Source of the DNA: JACJXF01 sp038316435
GTDB taxonomy: Bacteria; Bacteroidota; Bacteroidia; Bacteroidales; GCA-2748055
Direction: 5' to 3'
Length of the DNA: 64,000 nt
Assembly: GCA_038316435.1 (NCBI GenBank)
Contig: JBBQAQ010000011.1
Location: 1 to 64,000, forward strand
Of the stretch, positions 25,996 through 33,965 are shown in pieces; position 1 is the first letter of the stretch; the number at the start of each line of letters is the position of its first letter. Under the pieces are notes generated by a model, which worked only from the letters and a program-made list of their open reading frames with translations, was not told the origin of the DNA and ran no database searches. A program made the position numbers and the translations under genes.

Positions 25996-26087
25996 GAGTA
26001 TTGCTGCTTTGGCAAATTTTTTTTGTCAGAAGTTGATAAAATATTTTGTTTTTCAGATAGATATTGGCTAGGAATAGCTGATGTCTT

Positions 26088-26591
26088 TTAAAAAGCATAT
26101 CCCAAAAAGACACCTCCTCTTAGTACAGTCGCAGATCTTTTGCCGGATCCTGCATAAATAGCAGGTCCAATAAATGCACTAATGGCAATTCTCTTTTTAA
26201 CAGTCTGTACACCAACACAAATTCCACCTCCGAAATTTGAATCCCTTTGGAATAAGGAAATTCCTTTGCCAATTCTAATCCATGGGGCTACAAATACTCC
26301 TTGTGGAGCATTGAGTATCGAAAGGTAGACCCTTAATTCCGGCGTCAGAATTATTCCGTTTGCACTTCCGCGAACTTCAATCTGTCCGCTTAAAGTGTTG
26401 TTAAAACTTCGTTCGTAAGCAAACGCTATCATTCCGGCAAGTGGGGAAAAAATATCTGCCTTAATAATGTTATTATACACTGTCTCCGTATGATACACAA
26501 GCGTGTCAGAATTTTCCTGTGCCTTAACATTAATCGAGACCAGCAAAATAAACATTAGAATAGACAGGGAATAAAGTATTTTCTTGTTCAT
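26088..26591 (-). CDS. Secreted small outer-membrane barrel-like protein
   Basis: The ATG at 26589-26591 gives MNKKILYSLSILMFILLVSI, a signal peptide ending near KAQ. The mature 145 residues are rich in alternating polar/aromatic strands and glycine turns (GMIAFAYERSFNNTLSG, GGVFLGYAF at the end), like a small 8-stranded outer-membrane barrel (DUF3575-like size). The final aromatic residue fits an outer-membrane protein. It lies 70 bases downstream of the GH9 gene stop on the same strand, but whether they work together is not known. Confidence 0.6.
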   Translation of the reverse strand: MNKKILYSLSILMFILLVSINVKAQENSDTLVYHTETVYNNIIKADIFSPLAGMIAFAYERSFNNTLSGQIEVRGSANGIILTPELRVYLSILNAPQGVFVAPWIRIGKGISLFQRDSNFGGGICVGVQTVKKRIAISAFIGPAIYAGSGKRSATVLRGGVFLGYAF

Positions 26592-26660
26592 GTGTTTCAA
26601 AAATTAAAATAGAGCCATATTCAATATAACTCAAAACTAGCAATGAATAAGAATTTTAAA

Positions 26661-29333
26661 TTAATCGGTTATAAATAGTTTACCAGTTACTAATTTTTTC
26701 CCTTTCTGATTCATGCTGATATAATATTCTCCTGAATTTATTTTGCTGTGTAGAACCCATAAATATTCGCCCGAATAGGAATGAACGCTGATATTTTTAT
26801 GCGAGTCAATCAGTCGTCCGCATCCATCATAAAGAATAAATTCAACGGGATCAAGCTCAGTAAGACTGTATTTTATAGCGAAATTATTTATTGCCGGATT
26901 TGGGGAAATAACCATGGAATTTCCATTATTTACTGAGATTTCATCTTCTATTGAAGTTGTGTTCAAATAAGTCAGATTAAGCCAATTTATATTCCAACCA
27001 CCCGCAAGAGCCCAAATACGCAGTGTTTGTTTACCAGCACTTAGCTTTATTGTGTCTGAAACCGTTACCCACTTTTGTAATCCACCGGTTGATTTTACGG
27101 TTAAAGTTGACAATACTGTAATTGATTTTCTGACCTGAAATTTCCCTGTACTGGTGCTGCTTGCAAGCCTGAATTCAAATATGTAATATCCGGCTTCCTT
27201 AATATTTAAACTATAGTCCATCCAGTCGTTTGCCTCTATTGTAGTTATATTCAAACCACCATTTACATCAGAAGTTTTCTGGGTTGTGATACCCGCCATA
27301 TTTGAGTAATCTTCAGCTTCAATTTTTCCAGGGATGGAAACTACAGGATAATATCTGAATAAATTTGTCTTTTCAGTTGTTAGTCCATTATTATTGGTTG
27401 CAAGCACTGTAACGGAGTGATTTGCCGTCATCAAGGTATCAAAGTTCCATTGAAACGGAGAGGTGGTTTGAACGCCATAAAACCTGGAATCAACATAAAG
27501 TTCTATTCCTGAAATGCCATCAGGAGCAGAAGTAGCAGTTCCTTTAACTGAAAATGCCTGGTCTGTGCTTATTTTGGAATCATTTGCAGGTGAAGTAAGT
27601 GAAAGTGCTGGTGGGTTATTTACACTAACGGGTACTATAAACTTAACATCTGATGAATCTCCCAGTACAGCATCAACACCTGCAAAGAGTGCAGTCACAG
27701 GGGAGTTCCAGTTAATACATACTTCATTTGATGCATAACTGCCAGTCACATCAACAAAACACTTAGCGGGATCAGAAAAAGGATACTTTTCATTGTCCTG
27801 TTTCCCTGAATTAGGACCACCTGAGACGAATCCGGGCACAGGCTGAATGATTCCATCAGCAACCGAAGGCCGGTGGTGAAAATTCACCGGGGTTTTTGAA
27901 CCGTAGGAAGAGACAAAAGAAAAACCTGTTGCATTTTTCCCAAGCAAGTAATCGGCGCATTCAGCAGCTCCTTTAATGTATTTTTGGTCTTTCGTTAGAA
28001 TATATGCGTAAAGCATGCCAACACCCTGATTTGCAATGGAACTGTTAGAGCCCCAGTTAAAACCGAATATTGGAATCCGGCATGGGCTGGCAGAAATCTG
28101 GTTTAACCATGAATCGGCGGTGCTGGTAATTGAATTTTTAATAGTCGCAAGAAGCGTATCTGAAAGGCCATTTGCTCTTGTTGCAAGTGAAAGAGAAGCT
28201 AATGGTTGTACCCACGGCCAGGCTGGAGCACTGGTATATTTCAATGAACCACTGTTATTCTGCAAATATGTTTTGTATTCAACTTTCTGAGTTGTAATGT
28301 ACAATTCAGCAGCAGCCCAAATGAATTCATCGCTTACATTTCCATCACCATATTCTCCGGTAGAAACATCTGCTGGATTCTTGAAATATATAGCGGGATT
28401 AGCTTTTGCCCAAACCCATGCAGTTTCAGCCCGTTCAACACAATTAGCCGCGTAGGATGAATCGTATTCAGTATAAATTCTTCCTGCCATTGCCATCATT
28501 GCTGCAAAATCCAATGCAGAGGCAGATGTTTTCCCAATTATATAGCGAATTGCAACATCTTTGTCGGGCATAACCATTCCTGAAAAATTCAGGGTTGTGA
28601 GTTTGAAAAAGACTCCTCCGTCACTATCCTGCATTGTCTTAAGCCAATCCAACTCAAATTTAACCTCATCCAGCAAATCGTTCTGACCATTACCCGATTC
28701 CGGAATAAGTATTGAGCTGTCGGCAAAGTAGTAATTGAAGTTTTCATAAAATGATAGCATTGTTGCTACCGAAATTCCTGCATTTATTACATATTTGCCA
28801 TAATCACCGGCATCATACCATCCTCCAGGCGAAGAAATTGTTCCGCTTTTGCCAGTTGAGGAATGTAAAACGCACTGGGTATCTGGATGACCAGCGGGTC
28901 TTGCCCATAAACCTGCATAAGGCGCCTCCAACTTGAAGGAACTGCGCTGATAATAATATGATTTTAATGAAGCATAGGCAGCTCTTCGCAAAACAGTATT
29001 TGAAATTTCGAATGGATAAGACTCACCGAAGCCGGGAATACGAATTTTGTAATTACCTGTTTTAGTGAGAGATGAAAAATCGCAAAATTTTACCGAATCT
29101 CCGGAATCTTTCCAGAATTTTTCCGTAGAAAGGTTTCCAGTTAACTCAACAGTGTTATCCAGCGTATTTATTATCTCAAATGCTGAGGCTTTGCAAAAAG
29201 ATATAACAGCAATCTTATTAGCATCGGGATAATAACCAACTTGATTAATCCTGATGGCTCCAGCCTGCGTATAAGCATTTTGGACAAATCCTGAAATTAG
29301 GAAAAACAAAACAATTCCTTTAATTAGTTTCAT
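26661..29333 (-). CDS. GH9 endoglucanase with CBM6 and T9SS sorting domain
   Basis: This secreted 890-residue enzyme should cut beta-1,4-glucans such as cellulose. Order of parts: signal peptide (1-22), an N-terminal Ig-like CelD domain (about 25-110), the GH9 catalytic domain (about 115-560) with GGWYDAGDYGKYV (Asp174, Asp177), HHRPSVADG and the acid in SNEVCINWNSP, an Ig-like linker domain (about 575-660), a CBM6 module starting KIEAEDYSNMAG (about 665-795), and a C-terminal T9SS type A sorting domain (ISPNPAINNFAIKYSL onwards). All catalytic residues I can check are present. It would be exported to the cell surface or medium by the type IX system. The neighbouring remnant at 29442-29615 may come from another carbohydrate-active gene of the same locus. 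Confidence 0.93.
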   Translation of the reverse strand: MKLIKGIVLFFLISGFVQNAYTQAGAIRINQVGYYPDANKIAVISFCKASAFEIINTLDNTVELTGNLSTEKFWKDSGDSVKFCDFSSLTKTGNYKIRIPGFGESYPFEISNTVLRRAAYASLKSYYYQRSSFKLEAPYAGLWARPAGHPDTQCVLHSSTGKSGTISSPGGWYDAGDYGKYVINAGISVATMLSFYENFNYYFADSSILIPESGNGQNDLLDEVKFELDWLKTMQDSDGGVFFKLTTLNFSGMVMPDKDVAIRYIIGKTSASALDFAAMMAMAGRIYTEYDSSYAANCVERAETAWVWAKANPAIYFKNPADVSTGEYGDGNVSDEFIWAAAELYITTQKVEYKTYLQNNSGSLKYTSAPAWPWVQPLASLSLATRANGLSDTLLATIKNSITSTADSWLNQISASPCRIPIFGFNWGSNSSIANQGVGMLYAYILTKDQKYIKGAAECADYLLGKNATGFSFVSSYGSKTPVNFHHRPSVADGIIQPVPGFVSGGPNSGKQDNEKYPFSDPAKCFVDVTGSYASNEVCINWNSPVTALFAGVDAVLGDSSDVKFIVPVSVNNPPALSLTSPANDSKISTDQAFSVKGTATSAPDGISGIELYVDSRFYGVQTTSPFQWNFDTLMTANHSVTVLATNNNGLTTEKTNLFRYYPVVSIPGKIEAEDYSNMAGITTQKTSDVNGGLNITTIEANDWMDYSLNIKEAGYYIFEFRLASSTSTGKFQVRKSITVLSTLTVKSTGGLQKWVTVSDTIKLSAGKQTLRIWALAGGWNINWLNLTYLNTTSIEDEISVNNGNSMVISPNPAINNFAIKYSLTELDPVEFILYDGCGRLIDSHKNISVHSYSGEYLWVLHSKINSGEYYISMNQKGKKLVTGKLFITD

Positions 29334-29441
29334 AGAATTCTTTTAAGGATTTATTAAAATATGAAAATGACAAACAAAAAATCAATCAGTTAACTGAGAC
29401 AATATTCAATTATGCAGAATAAGCTTTGGCTTATTTCTGAC

Positions 29442-29615
29442 TTATTTTATGAGTTCAAAGTTAATAAAGTCGTAGTTCATTTGTCCAATTTCTACCGTAT
29501 TAATTGTAAGAGTTTGAATTCCTTTATCGAGTTCAATAGTCCCTAAACTGTCAATGTAATTCCAATGATGCCATTGCCTCCACGGGATGCTATCAGCCTC
29601 AATAACACCCGACCA
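29442..29615 (-). pseudogene. C-terminal remnant of a carbohydrate-binding (CBM6/35-like) protein
   Basis: In the minus-strand frame ending at the TAA at 29442-29444, about 58 codons read as protein: SGVIEADSIPWRQWHHWNY, then IDSLGTIELDKGIQTLTI and GQMNYDFINFELIK. Tryptophan pairs, a G-x-I-x-L-x-x-G strand and the MNYDFINFE ending match the last strands of CBM6/CBM35-type modules; compare the CBM6 of the GH9 protein next door. No start codon or N-terminal part exists. The upstream end merges out of frame with the TonB-domain gene, so the rest was evidently deleted. Confidence 0.6.
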
Positions 29616-30559
29616 GTAATGCCGTTTTTCGCTGCAATATTAGGATAGCGCAAGTTTTGAGCGATATGCTTTCTAAATTCAAGTGCGGGTTCACCGCCAT
29701 TAAATTTTGGCATATTTTCGACAAGGTAATAAACGTCTCCTTCAGAATCCGGGTATTCAGCTTTCAATGCACCTGTAGGTGAAATTTGTGAATTATTGGA
29801 ATAATTTTCAAATGGTGAAAAACGAAAAGTCCAATTGTAAAGAACATTTACAGGCATATTATTTTGGTATCCGGGTTCCCAAACCGGGGAATTAGCTAAT
29901 ACGCGGATAGCTTCAATATTTAAATCCGGAGATTTTGGGTTAAAGATTCTTGGATCTCTAATTTTTCCACCTGAATCTATAATAAATTGAACATTAATAT
30001 TACCATATAAACTCTTTCCTAATGCATATATTGGTAATATTATAGTAGAATCAATATATTTTTTAAATTCCACAACGGGATCGCCGCCTTTAAATAAAGG
30101 CATTCGGGTAACTTCATAAAAAGTACCGTCCGTATTCATAGTAATTTTATCTTTCTTTTTGAGACTATTAATGACAGTCATATCAATCTGATAATTTAAA
30201 GCTTCAGTTTGAAGGTAATTCCATACTTCCGAATAATTAATATTTATAAGAGTATCATTATTTTCGTCAAAATAGAGCCACTTTCCGTAGGGTATATCCT
30301 GATTGTACGAGCCGGTTGCAGATACTCCCCCTTGTTTATTAAAAAAATAAAACCTGCCTTGCCTGATTTCTGGATTAACAGAGCTAAGAGTTCCTTTATA
30401 AATCAGAGTTTTTTCTTTTGTAAACTCTTTGATTTCATAGGTGCTATCTTTAAGAAGTACAATCGATTTAGATGGATTTGATGTTTCATTTTTGATTTGA
30501 CAAAATCCTGAAATTGCAATTAAAAATGAGAGTAAAATGGAAAAAACTATATTTTTCAT
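29543..30559 (-). CDS. TonB C-terminal-domain protein, second domain truncated
   Basis: I start at the ATG at 30557-30559 (MKNIVFSILLSFLIAISGFC, a signal peptide). The 338-residue product has an MORN/toxin-like repeat region (about 60-130, GRFYFFNKQGGVSATG, GKWLYFDENNDT), a complete TonB-C domain (about 160-245, FKKYIDSTIILPIYALG to PVNVLYNWTFRF) and the first third of another (FRKHIAQNLRYPNIAAKNGI). After GITG the frame runs into the CBM-tail remnant in a wrong frame and stops, so the second domain lacks about 45 residues. It is probably non-functional or partly functional. An IS element sits 50 bases upstream of the start. Confidence 0.65.
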   Translation of the reverse strand: MKNIVFSILLSFLIAISGFCQIKNETSNPSKSIVLLKDSTYEIKEFTKEKTLIYKGTLSSVNPEIRQGRFYFFNKQGGVSATGSYNQDIPYGKWLYFDENNDTLININYSEVWNYLQTEALNYQIDMTVINSLKKKDKITMNTDGTFYEVTRMPLFKGGDPVVEFKKYIDSTIILPIYALGKSLYGNINVQFIIDSGGKIRDPRIFNPKSPDLNIEAIRVLANSPVWEPGYQNNMPVNVLYNWTFRFSPFENYSNNSQISPTGALKAEYPDSEGDVYYLVENMPKFNGGEPALEFRKHIAQNLRYPNIAAKNGITGRVLLRLIASRGGNGIIGITLTV

Positions 30560-30599
30560 GTAGTGATTTTTGTGTTTTTCAGAATTGAAGTGATTATAA

Positions 30600-30608
30600 C
30601 TAATTATA
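30600..30608. repeat. Left copy of 9-bp target-site duplication
   Basis: CTAATTATA at 30600-30608 is repeated exactly at 31684-31692 directly outside the other end of the IS element. A 9-bp duplication fits an IS4-family element. Confidence 0.75.
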
Positions 30609-31683
30609 GTTAGTGCATGAGAGTAAAAATACCATTTTATTTTCAACATCATCACGAGTTTTCGGGGACAAAATGAACTTGACCCGAATAAAGTTCTTTG
30701 GCATATTTATCTATGCTCTTTGCAAGGTTCAAACGGTTTGTTTTGAAAAACTAAATGTCAGTTTCGATGCCGATGTCAGGGTTGATTCCTCTTTACGCAG
30801 AATACAACGCTTCATGTCGGAGTATCTATTGGATACCGACCTTATAGCTCGCTTTGTGCTTGCCCTGTTGCCACATAAGCCGCCCTATCGTTTGGCTCTT
30901 GATAGAACGAACTGGAAGTTTGGAACTTCAAACATCAATGTTCTGGTTCTTGCCATAGTTTATAACGGCGTTGCTTTTCCCATTTTGTTCAAGCTGATGC
31001 CAAAATTTGGCAATTCATCTACCAGTGAGCGTATTGACTTGATGCAACGGTACATTGAACTGTTTGGCATTGATAGCATTGACTGCCTGTTGGCTGACAG
31101 AGAGTTCATCGGGAACCATTGGATTGCATCCCTCAATAACAAACGGATTCGATACCACATTCGGATTCGCGAGGACTTTTGCATCGATATTCCCAAAAAT
31201 GGACATAGGGTAAAAGCTTCATGGTTTTTTAATCACTTAAAAATCAATCAGTATGAGTTTTACCCTGGAATCGTTTACGTCAATGGCCAACTTTGTTTTT
31301 TATCGGCGTCGAAAATAAAAAACAAACAAGGTGTTCCCGAACTTCAGATCATTGTTTCGTTTAACAAGCCTGATAAGGCTCAATCATTATACAAAGAACG
31401 CTGGCAGATAGAAACTGCATTTGGAGCACTGAAAACAAGCGGATTTAACATTGAAGACACGCATTTGACCGATATAAACCGAATTAATAAACTCTTTGCC
31501 TTGGTGCTGGTTGCTTTCGTTTGGGCTTACAAAGCTGGAATATTCTTAAACAATCTTTGCCCAATCAAAATCAAAAAGCATGGAAGACGAGCTAAAAGTT
31601 TATTTAAATACAGATTAAATTATCTCGCGAATGTCCTGTTTTCCAAATTTATTATATGTTTTAATTTTTTGTCATGTACTTAG
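30609..31683 (+). mobile_element. Intact IS4-family insertion sequence, 1075 bp
   Basis: The element is bounded by 9-bp direct repeats (30600-30608, 31684-31692) and imperfect terminal inverted repeats: left GTTAGTGCATGA against right CTAAGTACATGA, 9 of 12 matching, with further A-rich similarity inward. It contains a single transposase gene that ends exactly at the right tip. The perfect flanking duplication and unbroken gene suggest recent insertion. Confidence 0.85.
30673..31683 (+). CDS. IS4-family transposase
   Basis: The 336-residue DDE transposase has the catalytic acidic residues in LALDRTNWK and CLLADREF, and the C-terminal motif YKERWQIETAFGALK, which shows exactly the Y-(2)-R-(3)-E-(6)-K spacing of the IS4 family. 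I start at the ATG at 30673; a GTG at 30613 in the terminal repeat would add 20 residues and could be the true start, since the added segment (ILFSTSSRVFGDK) looks protein-like. The TAG stop forms the last three bases of the element. The protein appears complete. Confidence 0.92.
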   Translation: MNLTRIKFFGIFIYALCKVQTVCFEKLNVSFDADVRVDSSLRRIQRFMSEYLLDTDLIARFVLALLPHKPPYRLALDRTNWKFGTSNINVLVLAIVYNGVAFPILFKLMPKFGNSSTSERIDLMQRYIELFGIDSIDCLLADREFIGNHWIASLNNKRIRYHIRIREDFCIDIPKNGHRVKASWFFNHLKINQYEFYPGIVYVNGQLCFLSASKIKNKQGVPELQIIVSFNKPDKAQSLYKERWQIETAFGALKTSGFNIEDTHLTDINRINKLFALVLVAFVWAYKAGIFLNNLCPIKIKKHGRRAKSLFKYRLNYLANVLFSKFIICFNFLSCT

Positions 31684-31692
31684 CTAATTATA
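31684..31692. repeat. Right copy of 9-bp target-site duplication
   Basis: CTAATTATA at 31684-31692 is identical to 30600-30608. The target is an AT-rich, partly palindromic site (ATTATAACTAATTATA-like sequence occurs on both sides). Confidence 0.75.
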
Positions 31693-31768
31693 ACTAATTG
31701 GATTATTATTTCTGTGAGATACTATTTCAACAATGAATAAGGTTGAAAAATCTGACAACTAAGGTAAA

Positions 31769-31812
31769 TAAAAAGTCCAAATCGCCTCTGATTCAAGCGC
31801 ATCTGGGGGACT
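31769..31812 (-). terminator. Terminator of lysS
   Basis: Read on the minus strand, AAGTCC (31807-31812) pairs with GGACTT (31773-31778), extended inward by CAGATGCG against CGCAATTTG-like pairing with small bulges, and is followed by TTTTTATTT. It lies about 100 bases after the lysS stop, beyond the small Abi-like remnant, and is a plausible rho-independent terminator. Confidence 0.65.
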
Positions 31813-31818
31813 TCTTGT

Positions 31819-31913
31819 TTAGATATCTTTAGCTTTCCATATTTCGTCCTGCTGAAAATTTTCCGGAAATCCCATTGCGCGAACATCGATGTCGTATTTC
31901 CAACAAGCTGAAA
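31819..31913 (-). pseudogene. C-terminal scrap of an Abi_2-like protein
   Basis: A minus-strand frame ending at the TAA at 31819-31821 reads KYDIDVRAMGFPENFQQDEI followed by WKAKDI. The pattern of a Tyr, a short hydrophobic run, then MGFP-E-N and a Trp shortly after resembles the very C-terminus of Abi_2 (AbiD/AbiF-type) abortive-infection proteins. The preceding codons read LLE in a neighbouring frame, so a small indel is likely as well. Nothing upstream remains: lysS occupies that place. Homology is from memory of the family, over about 30 residues only. Confidence 0.4.
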
Positions 31914-33650
31914 TTATCGCTTTTGCAACCAGGAACTTACCTGCTCCGGACTCAACCCCGCCAACTCCAGCTTATTCTTTTTCTTATACCCGTTCAGATC
32001 ATTAGCGAGTTTCCCCGGTTTATCCACTTCCTTGAGTTTGGCAACAGTTGTATACCCCAATGTCTTCAATGGTTCTACCCATTCAGCGGGTACTCCAAGT
32101 TCGATGAACTTCTCTGATCCATCGTCCATGGCCTCTTGTCTCTTCTCTGGCTTCATCTGCGGGAAAAACAACACATCCTGTATGCTTGGCTGGTTAGTCA
32201 TCAGCATCGTCAAGCGATCCATACCGATTCCCATACCGGATGTTGGTGGCATTCCGTATTCCAGAGCTCTAACAAAATCCATATCAATAAACATAGCTTC
32301 CTCATCGCCTTTTTTTGAAAGTTCCATCTGAGATTTGAAGCGTTCCATCTGATCGATGGGGTCATTTAACTCAGTATAGGCATTGCACAACTCCTTCCCA
32401 TTTACCATCAGTTCAAATCTCTCGGTGAGTTCAGGGTTGTTACGGTGTTTTTTGCACAAGGGAGACATCTCAACCGGATAATCCTTAATAAATGTGGGTT
32501 GGATATAATTGTGTTCACATTTTTCTCCGAATATTTCATCAATCAGCTTGCCCTTTCCCATACTGTTATCGGCTTCAATATGAAGTTTTTTACAAACCTC
32601 CCGAAGGCCGGTTTCGTCCATTCCGCTAATATCAATTCCTGTAAACTCTTTTATCGAATCAATCATGCTGATTCGCTTGAAAGGTCTTTTGAAATCAATC
32701 TCTTTGTCGCCGAGTTTTACCTTGGTAGTGCCATGAAGATCCATTGCAACCTTTTCGATCATCTCCTCGGTGAAGTCCATCATCCAGTTATAATCTTTGT
32801 AGGCAACATAAATTTCCATGACGGTAAATTCGGGGTTATGGGTCCGATCCATTCCTTCATTCCTAAAATCCTTCGAAAATTCGTACACTCCATCAAATCC
32901 CCCTACAATAAGCCTTTTGAGATAAAGTTCGTTTGCAATTCTTAGGTATAAAGGGATATCAAGGGCGTTATGGTGCGATATGAAAGGTCTTGCCGTTGCA
33001 CCGCCCGGTATTGATTGCAGGATTGGTGTTTCAACTTCAAGGTATCCTTTGCTGTTAAAAAGTTCGCGGAATGAATTGTAAATCTGTGTTCTTTTGCGAA
33101 ATACATCCCTTACTTCAGGATTCACAACAAGGTCAACATAACGTTGTCTGTAGCGGAATTCAGGATCAGTTACCGCATCAAAAATCTGACCATCTTTTTC
33201 TTTTACAATAGGAAGGGGCCGAAGGGATTTGCTAAGTAATGTCATTTCGTGGGCGTGTACCGATAATTCGCCTGTCTGCGTAATAAAAGCCCGGCCTTTA
33301 ATCCCTATAAAATCTCCAATATCGAGCAATTTTTTAAATAAATCATTGTAAATGGATTTATCCTCACCAGGACATATTTCGTCGCGGTTCAAATAAATTT
33401 GAATTCTGCCAGTGTCATCCTGAATTTCTGCAAATGATGCTTTCCCCATGATACGGCGGCTCATCAAACGACCGGCTATGGTAACATCCTGAAAATTATT
33501 GTCTTCTGGGCGGTATGATTTTTTTATTTCTTCAGCTTTGTGGCTTACCGGATAGGCTTCCTGTGGATAAGGATTGATGCCCATTTTCCGTATTTCTTCG
33601 AGGGAGTTTCTGCGAATTTGTTCCTGTTCACTTAATTGCAATTGACTCAT
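31914..33650 (-). CDS. lysS: Lysyl-tRNA synthetase, class II
   Basis: LysS charges tRNA-Lys with lysine. The protein (578 residues) has an N-terminal OB-fold anticodon domain (about 55-160, AGRLMSRRIMGKASFAEIQD) and the class II catalytic domain with motif 1 (FRELFNSKGYLEVETP), motif 2 (FRNEGMDRTHNPEFT) and motif 3 (GMGIGMDRLTML). It is about 70 residues longer than the E. coli enzyme, owing to a C-terminal helical extension (TLGYTTVAKLKEVDKPGKL) that is usual in Bacteroidota. A good promoter lies just upstream. It is divergent from recJ. Confidence 0.97.
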   Translation of the reverse strand: MSQLQLSEQEQIRRNSLEEIRKMGINPYPQEAYPVSHKAEEIKKSYRPEDNNFQDVTIAGRLMSRRIMGKASFAEIQDDTGRIQIYLNRDEICPGEDKSIYNDLFKKLLDIGDFIGIKGRAFITQTGELSVHAHEMTLLSKSLRPLPIVKEKDGQIFDAVTDPEFRYRQRYVDLVVNPEVRDVFRKRTQIYNSFRELFNSKGYLEVETPILQSIPGGATARPFISHHNALDIPLYLRIANELYLKRLIVGGFDGVYEFSKDFRNEGMDRTHNPEFTVMEIYVAYKDYNWMMDFTEEMIEKVAMDLHGTTKVKLGDKEIDFKRPFKRISMIDSIKEFTGIDISGMDETGLREVCKKLHIEADNSMGKGKLIDEIFGEKCEHNYIQPTFIKDYPVEMSPLCKKHRNNPELTERFELMVNGKELCNAYTELNDPIDQMERFKSQMELSKKGDEEAMFIDMDFVRALEYGMPPTSGMGIGMDRLTMLMTNQPSIQDVLFFPQMKPEKRQEAMDDGSEKFIELGVPAEWVEPLKTLGYTTVAKLKEVDKPGKLANDLNGYKKKNKLELAGLSPEQVSSWLQKR

Positions 33651-33673
33651 TTTCCAGTGGTTTGAATTTTTGG

Positions 33674-33703
33674 CAAATATAATGGATTTATAGGGAATTC
33701 AAT
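33674..33703 (-). promoter_or_regulatory. lysS promoter
   Basis: On the minus strand TATATTTG (33674-33681) is a perfect TAnnTTTG -7 element, with ATTG (33700-33703) 18 bases upstream as -33 element. Transcription should start near 33667, leaving a leader of about 17 bases before the lysS ATG at 33650. Confidence 0.65.
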
Positions 33704-33965
33704 TCTTGAAAAAGCTTTCATTCCTTAATGTATCATAGTTTTATTGCTTATGGGGAATTTCATACAAACTTTAAATAAATTGGAAAAATTTTAAATTTCA
33801 ATGCTGATTTTTTTTGTTATCCCACATTAAGTACAAAGGGGTTAAATTTTATGTGTTTGATTATTTCGATACCAATGATGCAAATTAGACTGATTATTGA
33901 GGGGATATTTATATTTTTGTAATAGAAAAAAAGGGATACCTTTTTACTTCGGAGGTTTAGAAACT
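33704..33965. other. Divergent lysS/recJ intergenic region
   Basis: Part of a 315-base AT-rich gap. On the plus strand TATTTTTG at 33912-33919 is a possible -7 element for recJ without a clear -33 box. A strong GGAGG (33951-33955) lies 10 bases before the recJ ATG; such Shine-Dalgarno sequences are rare in this window. No gene or RNA is seen. Confidence 0.45.

Noticed and set aside
29543..29612. C-terminal 23 residues of the TonB-domain protein as a natural end
   Set aside because: They do not match a TonB domain, and the overlapping other frame reads a much better carbohydrate-binding tail, so they are best explained as read-through into foreign sequence.
31819..31960. Longer Abi-like frame reaching into lysS (GVGGVESGAGK...)
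   Set aside because: That part is only the shadow of the normal lysS C-terminus in another frame; only the last 30 or so codons look real.
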